From Acetivibrio alkalicellulosi (GTDB lineage: Bacteria; Bacillota; Clostridia; Acetivibrionales; Acetivibrionaceae): a DNA stretch of 64,000 nt. The notes under the pieces were generated by a model. It had not been told where the DNA came from. It saw only the letters and a list, made by a program, of their open reading frames with translations, and ran no database searches. The position numbers were made by a program, and so were the translations under genes. This document shows positions 57,556-64,000 of the stretch, in pieces (position 1 is the stretch's first letter; each line of letters opens with the position of its first letter). The stretch covers positions 251,253 to 315,252 of the forward strand of contig VLTH01000002.1 of the NCBI GenBank assembly GCA_008125075.1. The letters are read 5' to 3'.

Positions 57556-57584
57556 TTGACAAAAAAAAGACAAACATTTATACT
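57556..57584 (+). promoter_or_regulatory. por operon promoter
   Basis: -35 TTGACA (57556-57561), 17-bp spacer, -10 TATACT (57579-57584), about 90 bases before porG. Confidence 0.75.
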
Positions 57585-57671
57585 GTTATCTGTGTAAATG
57601 TTTTTTTACTTTATTAAAACCAAGCTGAATATTATCAGCACAAATTTACCATAAATAAGGGGGTTTACCAC

Positions 57672-58250
57672 ATGGGCAAGGTTGTTGAAATTAGATGGCA
57701 TGGACGAGGCGGACAAGGTGCTAAGACTGCATCGTTGTTGCTTGCTGATGCTGCATTCAATACCGGAAAGTATATACAGGGTTTTCCAGAGTACGGACCG
57801 GAAAGAATGGGTGCGCCAATTACTGCTTATAACAGAATTAGTGAAGAAAAACTTACTATTCATAGCAATATTTATGAACCAGACTATGTAGTAGTTGTTG
57901 ACGAAACTCTTTTAGCATCTGTACCTGTTACATCAGGATTGAAAGAAGATGGCGCAATTATTATCAATACTACTAGGACACCTGAAGAAGTTAGGCCTGT
58001 ACTTAAAGGATATAAAGGTAAGGTTTGTACTATTGATGCTAGAACAATATCAATTGATACATTAGGTAAGTATTTCCCAAATACACCTATGCTAGGTGCT
58101 GTTGTTAAAGTTAGCGGTGTAATGGATGAAAAAGAGTTTTTAAGTGATATGATTGAATCATTTAAACACAAATTTGCTAAGAAACCTGAAGTAGTAGACG
58201 GTAATATTAAAGCTCTTGAAAGATCAATGCAGGAGGTGAAGGGATTATGA
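57672..58250 (+). CDS. porG: 2-oxoacid:ferredoxin oxidoreductase, gamma subunit
   Basis: One of four subunits of the enzyme that oxidatively decarboxylates a 2-oxoacid (pyruvate or a branched-chain 2-oxoacid) to acyl-CoA, reducing ferredoxin. The 192 residues have the gamma-subunit start RWHGRGGQGAKTASLLLADA and the VVDETLLA motif. AAGGGGGT precedes the ATG. It overlaps porD by 4 bp. Confidence 0.93.
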   Translation: MGKVVEIRWHGRGGQGAKTASLLLADAAFNTGKYIQGFPEYGPERMGAPITAYNRISEEKLTIHSNIYEPDYVVVVDETLLASVPVTSGLKEDGAIIINTTRTPEEVRPVLKGYKGKVCTIDARTISIDTLGKYFPNTPMLGAVVKVSGVMDEKEFLSDMIESFKHKFAKKPEVVDGNIKALERSMQEVKGL

Positions 58251-58558
58251 GCAAAAAAGAATTAAAAACAGTTAGTCCTGATGTTAAATGGAAGGATATC
58301 ACTCCAGGAGGAGTTATTCCATATGCGGGAAATGCTGAATTATTTAAAACAGGTGACTGGCGTTCAATGAAACCTATATGGTTAAAGGAAAAATGTAAAC
58401 AATGTCTTCTTTGCTATCCCGTTTGTCCCGATACATCTATATTGATAGACCAAGAAGGAAAAAGAGTAGATTTTGATTTTGATCACTGCAAAGGCTGTGG
58501 AGTTTGTGTAAAGGTTTGTCCTTTTAAAGCCATTGACTTTGTAGAAGAAGATAAGTAA
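58247..58558 (+). CDS. porD: 2-oxoacid:ferredoxin oxidoreductase, delta (ferredoxin-like) subunit
   Basis: 103 residues carrying two [4Fe-4S] motifs: CKQCLLCYPVCPD and CKGCGVCVKVCPF. It conducts electrons from the TPP site to external ferredoxin. Overlaps the porG stop (ATGA) and lies 14 bp before porA, so the operon is tight. Confidence 0.95.
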   Translation: MSKKELKTVSPDVKWKDITPGGVIPYAGNAELFKTGDWRSMKPIWLKEKCKQCLLCYPVCPDTSILIDQEGKRVDFDFDHCKGCGVCVKVCPFKAIDFVEEDK

Positions 58559-58572
58559 GGGGGGATTTTTAA

Positions 58573-59757
58573 ATGGCTATAAGAGAAAGATTAAGTGGTA
58601 ATGAAGCAATTGCAATTGCTATGAAGCAAATAAATCCTGATGTTGTTGCTGCTTTTCCAATAACACCTTCAACTGAAATCCCGCAGTATTTTTCAAATTA
58701 TGTTGCAGATGGTGTTGTTGAGACTGAATTTGTTGCAGTTGAATCTGAGCATAGTGCCATGTCAGCTTGTGTAGGAGCTCAGGCGGCAGGAGGAAGAGCA
58801 ATGACAGCTACTTCTGCAAATGGACTTGGTCTTATGTGGGAAGTTCTTTATATAGCGGCTTGTTCAAGGCTTCCAATAGTAATGGCATGTGTTAATAGAA
58901 CAATGTCCGGACCTTTGAATATTCATAATGACCATAGTGACTCAATGGGAGCTAGAGATTCAGGATGGATACAGCTTTACTCTGAAAATAATCAGGAGGC
59001 ATATGACAATATGCTTATGGCACACAGGATAGGTGAGCATCCAGATGTAGTATTACCTGTTATGGTGTGTCAGGATGGTTTTATAACATCCCATGCAATT
59101 GAAAATTTAGAACTTGTTGAAGATGACAAGGTTAAAGCTTTTGTTGGAGAATATAATCCTGAAGATTATCTTTTAAACAAAGATAATCCTATATCAGTAG
59201 GTCCTTTGGATCTACAGGGACATACTTTTGAACACAAAAGACAACAGGCTCAGGCTATGATGAATGCTAAAAAGGTTATATTAGAAGTTTCAGAAGAGTT
59301 TTATAAATTAACTGGAAGAAAGTATGAATTATTTGAAGAATACATGACTGATGATGCTGAAGTTGTTGCAGTTATTTTAAACTCCACAGCTGGTACAGCA
59401 AAATATGTTATTGATCAATTTAGAGCTCAAGGTAAAAAGGTAGGATTAATAAAGCCAAGAGTATTCAGACCTTTCCCGGTTGATGAAATTGTAGAGGCTT
59501 TGTCTAAATTTAAGGCTATTGCAGTTTTAGATAAGGCAGACAGTTTTAATGCAGCTGGAGGACCATTATTTACTGATATAACTAGTGCTATGTATGCTAA
59601 GGGAGTATTTACACCTAAAGTGGTAAACTTTATATATGGTATTGGTGGAAGAGATGTCAGATCCGATGATATTGAAGTTGTTTATAATGAAATTTTAAAT
59701 ATTGCTGCCACAGGTAAAGTAAATTCTGTTTACAACTACCTGGGCGTAAGAGAATAG
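58573..59757 (+). CDS. porA: 2-oxoacid:ferredoxin oxidoreductase, alpha subunit
   Basis: 394 residues. The start LSGNEAIAIAMKQINPDVVAAFPITPSTEI, then EHSAMSACVGAQAAGGRAMTATSANGL, is the core of the pyrimidine-binding side of the alpha subunit. Its C-terminal part has the KPRVFRPFPVDEIVEAL motif. Whether the natural substrate is pyruvate or 2-oxoisovalerate cannot be decided by eye. Starts after AAGGGGGG. Confidence 0.95.
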   Translation: MAIRERLSGNEAIAIAMKQINPDVVAAFPITPSTEIPQYFSNYVADGVVETEFVAVESEHSAMSACVGAQAAGGRAMTATSANGLGLMWEVLYIAACSRLPIVMACVNRTMSGPLNIHNDHSDSMGARDSGWIQLYSENNQEAYDNMLMAHRIGEHPDVVLPVMVCQDGFITSHAIENLELVEDDKVKAFVGEYNPEDYLLNKDNPISVGPLDLQGHTFEHKRQQAQAMMNAKKVILEVSEEFYKLTGRKYELFEEYMTDDAEVVAVILNSTAGTAKYVIDQFRAQGKKVGLIKPRVFRPFPVDEIVEALSKFKAIAVLDKADSFNAAGGPLFTDITSAMYAKGVFTPKVVNFIYGIGGRDVRSDDIEVVYNEILNIAATGKVNSVYNYLGVRE

Positions 59758-59769
59758 GGGGTGCTATAG

Positions 59770-60705
59770 ATGGCATATAATTTAAAAGAAGTAGCAAAAA
59801 AGCCTGAAAGATTTACAGGTGGTCACAGAATGTGTGCAGGCTGTGGTGCTCCTATAGTTGTAAGACAGATACTAAGAGCATTAAAGCCAGAAGATCATGT
59901 AGTATCAGGATGTGCTACAGGATGTTTGGAAGTTTCATCATTTTTATACCCATATACTTCATGGAAAGATTCTTTTATACACAATGCTTTTGAAAATTCA
60001 GGTGCAACAATTGCAGGTGCAGAAGCAGCTTATGTAGCAATGAAAAGAAAAGGAAAATTAAGTGGTGAAACAAAGTTCATTGCCTTTGGTGGAGATGGTG
60101 GAACTTACGATATTGGTTTACAAGCCCTTTCTGGAGCAATGGAAAGAGGACATGACATGGTATATGTATGTTATGACAATGGAGCATATATGAATACAGG
60201 TATTCAAAGATCTTCAGCAACTCCTAAATATGCAGATACTACAACGTCACCAGCGGGAGCAGTAATACCTGGTAAGCAGCAACCAAGAAAAGATTTAACA
60301 GAAATTATGGCTAATCATCATATTCCGTATGTTGCTCAAACAATAGCAATTGGCAATATGAAAGATCTATATGAAAAGTCAGAAAAAGCTATATATACAA
60401 AAGGAGCTGCATTTATGAATGTATTAGCTCCATGTCCAAGGGGATGGCAGTATAATACACCTGACCTTATGGACATAAACAAATTGGCGGTAGAAACTTG
60501 TTATTGGCCTTTATATGAGGTTATTGACGGGAAATATATTATTAACTATAAACCTAAAAATAAACTTCCTATAAGAGAATTTTTAAAGCCTCAAGGTAGA
60601 TTCAAACATATTTTCAAAGCAGGTAATGAACATATGATTGAAGATATTCAGCAAGAAGTTGATAAAAGATGGGAAGCACTATTAAAACTAGCAGGAGAAG
60701 CTTAA
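59770..60705 (+). CDS. porB: 2-oxoacid:ferredoxin oxidoreductase, beta subunit
   Basis: 311 residues. Binds thiamine diphosphate (GDGGTYDIGLQALSGAMERG, seen about 112-131) and one [4Fe-4S] cluster through CAGCG near the N terminus and later cysteines (SGCATGCLEV). The C-terminal helix EDIQQEVDKRWEALLKL is the interface. It ends the operon and is followed by three terminators. Substrate preference cannot be assigned. Confidence 0.95.
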   Translation: MAYNLKEVAKKPERFTGGHRMCAGCGAPIVVRQILRALKPEDHVVSGCATGCLEVSSFLYPYTSWKDSFIHNAFENSGATIAGAEAAYVAMKRKGKLSGETKFIAFGGDGGTYDIGLQALSGAMERGHDMVYVCYDNGAYMNTGIQRSSATPKYADTTTSPAGAVIPGKQQPRKDLTEIMANHHIPYVAQTIAIGNMKDLYEKSEKAIYTKGAAFMNVLAPCPRGWQYNTPDLMDINKLAVETCYWPLYEVIDGKYIINYKPKNKLPIREFLKPQGRFKHIFKAGNEHMIEDIQQEVDKRWEALLKLAGEA

Positions 60706-60880
60706 GACTTGTAATAAAAAGGTCGGGACATCGAACCCCGGCCTTTTTAAGTCTTTCACTCCGTTGCAAGACTTTTAATAAAAAAACCGGGGCATCGAGC
60801 CCCGGTCTTTTTAAGTCTTTCGCTTCGCTGCAAGACTTTTAATAAAAAAACCTCTTGATATATGATATCGAGAGGTTTTT
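60706..60880. terminator. Three tandem terminators with R2 repeats after porB
   Basis: Hairpins at 60716-60748 (GGTCGGG...CCCCGGCC), 60781-60812 (CCGGGG...CCCCGG) and 60843-60880 (CCTCTTGATAT...ATATCGAGAGG), each with a T-run. Between them R2 recurs twice almost unchanged: TTTTTAAGTCTTTCACTCCG and TTGCAAGACTTTTAATAAAA. Repeat unit about 63 bp. The first two hairpins share the loop CATCGA. Confidence 0.85.
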
Positions 60881-60963
60881 ACCATTTTAAAGAGATAATG
60901 TATAAGATTAATAAATATACTGCTATAGATATACTAAATATAATTACAACAACAGGTTTATTA

Positions 60964-61086
60964 CTAAAGATGTAAGGATTTTGGTATTTTTGGCTGATAT
61001 AAAAATATCCAGCTTGCTGTACTGACAGATACTAAACATAGTAATGATAAAAGAGCAGAAAAGACAATTAATAGTCTTTTAAACAT
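60964..61086 (-). CDS. AgrD-like autoinducer prepeptide with Ser in place of Cys
   Basis: 40 residues: an amphipathic, hydrophobic leader (MFKRLLIVFSALLSLLCLVS), a core STASWIFL and the end YQPKIPKSLHL. YQP...P.SL after a hydrophobic core is the pattern of cyclic-lactone autoinducer (AgrD) peptides of Clostridia. The residue that closes the ring would be Ser25, giving an SWIFL lactone instead of a thiolactone; this is inference. AGGAGG lies 8 bases before the ATG, which argues strongly for translation. No agrB is nearby. Confidence 0.7.
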   Translation of the reverse strand: MFKRLLIVFSALLSLLCLVSVSTASWIFLYQPKIPKSLHL

Positions 61087-61398
61087 GTATTTTAACCTCC
61101 TATTCATAAAAATTAAATTGGGAAATAACAATGTACATTTGTATTACCAGTTAAGACATACAAGCGCACAGAAAATTTCCATATATTAAAAGATATACAA
61201 ACATTAAGAATTTTTAAAGAGTATATAGTAAGCTAATTATATTACGAAAATATGTAGTTTATCTTATATTCACTATTTTGTATAATTATCAAAATAATTT
61301 ATCTTAAAACAAAGTAATTTCACAAACTAAAATTTTGTATTTTCCTTTAACTAGTTTACCTGGATAGACTAATATAAATCAATAATTAAAAATTTAAG
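61087..61398 (-). promoter_or_regulatory. Region upstream of the AgrD-like gene with a possible own promoter
   Basis: On the minus strand TTGATA, an 18-bp spacer and TATAAG occur at about 61.26-61.29 kb, giving a leader of about 170 bases. No ORF is seen. The peptide gene could be co-transcribed with the upstream membrane gene or have this promoter. Confidence 0.35.
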
Positions 61399-62232
61399 TT
61401 AGTTTTTTGTTATGTGGGTTTTTAAGTTTTCTAGAGCATCTTTTGCTTCACTATAATTTTGCTGATTTATTAAACTATTTATATATTCTATGCTTTGAAT
61501 AACTTCGTTATTATTTAAGTCACTTTTATTTTTGTAATAGTTATGTGTACCTTTGACAGCTATAATTAAGACTATGTTAATTAATATAGTAATGCAAATG
61601 TTAATCTTTAATAAAGTTATATTTGAAGAACTGATATCTGTGCTAAAAACAAGAGCTCTAGCCATAATAAGAATTAAAAAAGCAAAGGTAACTATTGAAA
61701 TTAAGTAAACAACGATTTTAAGATAATACTCCTTCTTTTTAATACTGGATTTCTCTAAATCAAGAATTTTAAGTTTATAACGAATAAGAATAAATATTAC
61801 AAGTACTTGAATAGATCGAATGACACTCACCCAGATGAAGAGCTTAGAAATATTATTATACAAATCTTGCTCACCTTTTATTCCAAGCAAGTTACTTAAC
61901 AAAATAGAGGATGGTATTTCAACAAGCACAAGTATAAAAAATCCAAAAACTGATGCAGTTATAGACTCATAAAACTTAAAGTTTAAAACGTATGTAAGTA
62001 GTAATATGAAAAAGAGCAATGAAAAAATAGTGTTTTCAAAATTTATACCAAAAACTTCTCTTGTAACGAAACTTAAAAGAGTCATTAATGAAAAGGTAAT
62101 AAAAAGTTTGAAATAATTCTTATGATCTTTAAAATAGTTAAACTTACCTATTGCAAGAGTACCAAAAAGAAATACAACAATTTGGTCAGGGAAGCTAATT
62201 AAAACAAAAGTTAAAAAAGAAAGATTTTCCAT
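61399..62232 (-). CDS. AgrC-like polytopic membrane protein lacking a kinase domain
   Basis: 277 residues with six or seven membrane segments (about residues 5-220), comparable to the sensor half of AgrC-type peptide receptors, followed by only about 50 cytoplasmic residues ending SIEYINSLINQQNYSEAKDALENL. That tail resembles the first dimerisation helix of Spo0B-type kinases but has no phospho-acceptor histidine, and there is no ATPase domain. The ATG at 62232 is preceded by GAGGAG; an in-frame TTG at 62253 is less likely. It lies between the XRE gene and the peptide gene on the same strand. AgrC relation is inferred. Confidence 0.55.
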   Translation of the reverse strand: MENLSFLTFVLISFPDQIVVFLFGTLAIGKFNYFKDHKNYFKLFITFSLMTLLSFVTREVFGINFENTIFSLLFFILLLTYVLNFKFYESITASVFGFFILVLVEIPSSILLSNLLGIKGEQDLYNNISKLFIWVSVIRSIQVLVIFILIRYKLKILDLEKSSIKKKEYYLKIVVYLISIVTFAFLILIMARALVFSTDISSSNITLLKINICITILINIVLIIAVKGTHNYYKNKSDLNNNEVIQSIEYINSLINQQNYSEAKDALENLKTHITKN

Positions 62233-62280
62233 ATATGCAATCACGCTCCTCAATAAGTTTTGACAGAGTAAAAACTTATA

Positions 62281-63003
62281 TTAATCTAAATTATTATCTA
62301 TTTCATTTATCATAGTTTCAACAATATTTTTTAAAGTTTCAGAATTTAAATTTTTTTTCTGTGCTTCCATAGCAATTTCTATATATGGTATATTTTCTGA
62401 GTCTGATACAAAAGTTTTTATATCCTTATTTAAACTGGTAAAAGATTCATAGTCTTTAGTAAATGAGTGTTCGAAAGGCTTATTAATAGTTTCTCTGTAC
62501 TTTGATTTTTCTTTAGCAAGAGTTTCTGGTGTATTAAATTTATACCAAAAATCCATTGTGACCTCTGCATATTTACACAGTATGTTGAAAGTACCTGGAA
62601 ATGGTTCAATATCACCATTTAAATAACTGCGTATTTGAGTTGATTTAATGTGATAACCAGTTTTAGCATATATGTCTTCTGAAAACTTTTCTACAGACAT
62701 GGCACCCATCAACAGATTAACATTACTAACAAATATTGCAAGATCAAATTTTCTTCCTAAAGATTCATTTTCATCTAAATAACCTGCAGCTTTCATTAAT
62801 TCTTCATAGGGGTAGTTATAAGCTTTAGAAATAATTTTGAGTGTCTCAGGCCTTGGACTAGAGTCTTTTCCAGTACGAGGATCAACACCTTTTTCGAGTA
62901 TACTAAGGTAAGAGTAACTAATACCCATTTTATTAGCAGCTTTCCTTATAGACCAGTTTTTATCTAATCTTATTTGGCGGAATAGTTCCCCTAATTCACT
63001 CAT
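62281..63003 (-). CDS. XRE-family regulator
   Basis: 240 residues: an N-terminal helix-turn-helix (LFRQIRLDKNWSIRKAANKM, GISYSYLSILEKG) with an inserted loop DPRTGKDSSPRPET, and a second helical domain with a possible further helix-turn-helix (KFSEDIYAKTGYHIKSTQI, about 105-125). The C terminus is acidic. It stands 49 bp ahead of the membrane-receptor gene, so both are probably one operon. It may be the output of the peptide signal; that is inference. Confidence 0.75.
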   Translation of the reverse strand: MSELGELFRQIRLDKNWSIRKAANKMGISYSYLSILEKGVDPRTGKDSSPRPETLKIISKAYNYPYEELMKAAGYLDENESLGRKFDLAIFVSNVNLLMGAMSVEKFSEDIYAKTGYHIKSTQIRSYLNGDIEPFPGTFNILCKYAEVTMDFWYKFNTPETLAKEKSKYRETINKPFEHSFTKDYESFTSLNKDIKTFVSDSENIPYIEIAMEAQKKNLNSETLKNIVETMINEIDNNLD

Positions 63004-63414
63004 CGTAGCACCTTTTAAAAATTATTTATAAAACTTTTTAAGATGAATAGCCTATAAAATTATAACATATGGAATCAAAAGCTGCAATCAAAGAGTAAGT
63101 TTTTGGGTGTATTTAGTGAATGTGTAGAAAAATATTCCAGAAACTTAAGTTGAGCAGTTTAGAGGATATAAACACTCTATTGAATTTTTCTTATTTAGGT
63201 AGTTTCAAAAAAGAAAAAGGTTAATGCTAGTTTAAAAAGTATGGGTATAAATAATTTCCCTATATTTCATTTTGATGTTGACAAAATACTAATGATAGTA
63301 TAACATAACATACAGGAATGGGATATATTATCATATAATATAAATTATAAAACTATATCAATAATATAATATAAATAAAAAGATATATCAATATATAATA
63401 ATTTAAGAAGTTTT
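63004..63414. other. Intergenic region with a promoter for the following gene
   Basis: -35 TTGACA (63278-63283), 17-bp spacer, -10 TAACAT (63301-63306), reading right. The segment 63050-63095 (CCTATAAAATT ... AAAAGCTGCAATCA) shares AAGCTGCAATCA with 20752-20764. AT-rich direct repeats ATATATCAATA lie near 63.35-63.39 kb. No ORF is supported. Confidence 0.45.
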
Positions 63415-63432
63415 ATGAAGGGAGATAACTTA

Positions 63433-63693
63433 ATGGAGTACATGAAACATAAAATAATTAAAGAATCTCTAAAATTTATTGAACTATGTCAAACAAATGT
63501 GATATTAGGAGAAATGTCAGTAGAAACATATAATATGTTGACAGATGTTAAAATATGTTTTTTAAAAAATATGTTTGACAAAGAAATAACAAATTTATAT
63601 TTGAGAAATAAATACTTAAATAGAACTAAAAACATATTAAAAACTAACAATTTAATTCATTTTCGCTACTGCTCAAAAAAAGCAAGTTTCTGA
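63433..63693 (+). CDS. Small hypothetical protein
   Basis: 86 residues, mostly helical and basic at the C terminus (LRNKYLNRTKNILKT). GAAGGGAG is 8 bases before the ATG at 63433, preferred to the in-frame ATG at 63415. No family recognised. Confidence 0.6.
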   Translation: MEYMKHKIIKESLKFIELCQTNVILGEMSVETYNMLTDVKICFLKNMFDKEITNLYLRNKYLNRTKNILKTNNLIHFRYCSKKASF

Positions 63694-63866
63694 TAATATA
63701 ATAATTTCAGAGCAATAAAATACAAATACTTGTTGTTTTCAATTTTAAAAACCTATCTTTTAAATTCTATAGTTTATAAAAAGTGAATATAAATATTTGT
63801 AGGTTGAAAAATCGCCTTTTTTATACTCTTTACTAAATAGTATTTATTTTTGGAGGTCATAAGAAT

Positions 63867-64000
63867 ATGCCAGATTTTGAGAGAAAATTATCCAGTATAT
63901 ATGGATTGAAAATAAATAATGTTTATAGCTATAAACATTATCATGTTATAGAAGAGTCTACAGGTAAGAAGGTATTAAAAAGTATGAATATATCTCCAGA
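63867..64000 (+). CDS. Start of a CotS-like spore coat kinase-fold protein (cut by the window end)
   Basis: Only about 44 codons are visible (MPDFERKLSSIYGLKINNVY, then ESTGKKVLKS). The start resembles the CotS/YutH/YsxE family, whose kinase-like proteins are in the spore coat. TGGAGGTCATA precedes the ATG. The call rests on a short stretch and should be taken as tentative. Confidence 0.5.
   Translation, partial: MPDFERKLSSIYGLKINNVYSYKHYHVIEESTGKKVLKSMNISP

Overview
The window spans the chromosomal replication origin of a low-G+C, endospore-forming anaerobe of the Bacillota, class Clostridia or Tissierellia in the broad sense. Evidence: very AT-rich codon use, strong AGGAGG ribosome binding sites, a ferredoxin-linked 2-oxoacid oxidoreductase (porGDAB), sporulation-linked genes (yidC/spoIIIJ, jag, remB, bofA, a CotS-like start) and the Firmicutes-type rpmH/dnaA/dnaN/recF/gyrB order. 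I do not name a species.

Layout. At the far left a strong leftward promoter with a boxA-type leader points to an rRNA operon just outside the window, followed by a polysaccharide deacetylase lipoprotein. From 1.6 to 12.3 kb the leftward replichore carries gyrA, noc, rsmG, mnmG, mnmE, jag, yidC, yidD, rnpA and rpmH. The origin lies at 12.4-14.8 kb, with DnaA boxes on both sides of dnaA. Rightward come dnaA, dnaN, rlbA, recF, remB, gyrB, parA, parB (two perfect parS sites, one inside a terminator-like palindrome), a DUF4446 protein, a TPR protein, serS and two tRNA-Ser genes.

From 26,552 to 43,501 a mobile element of about 16.9 kb sits in the 3' end of tRNA-Ser(GCU), bounded by a 59-bp direct repeat. 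It has a tyrosine integrase, divergent XRE regulators with overlapping consensus promoters, an excisionase-like protein, a primase-helicase, an iteron-like origin, a sigma factor and a Nu1-like small terminase. It has no large terminase, portal or capsid gene. This is the plan of a phage satellite (PICI/SaPI type). Its cargo includes a proteasome-like (Ntn-hydrolase) domain fused to a phage tail-spike-like region, an HExxH protein and many unknown small genes.

Right of the element are pssA, gltB-gltD (with a leader that has promoter and attenuator features), an SLH protein, a general stress protein, a VanW protein, a YfcE-type phosphodiesterase, yaaL-bofA and the porGDAB operon, which ends in three tandem terminators. 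Next to it, on the other strand, is an unusual cassette: an XRE regulator, an AgrC-like membrane protein that ends before any kinase domain, and a 40-residue AgrD-like peptide gene with serine where cysteine is usual. No agrB or kinase is visible. This cassette and the satellite are the two most interesting objects here.

Intergenic DNA is rich in short palindromic repeats. I distinguish at least four families of about 40-120 bp, several of them lying at terminators.
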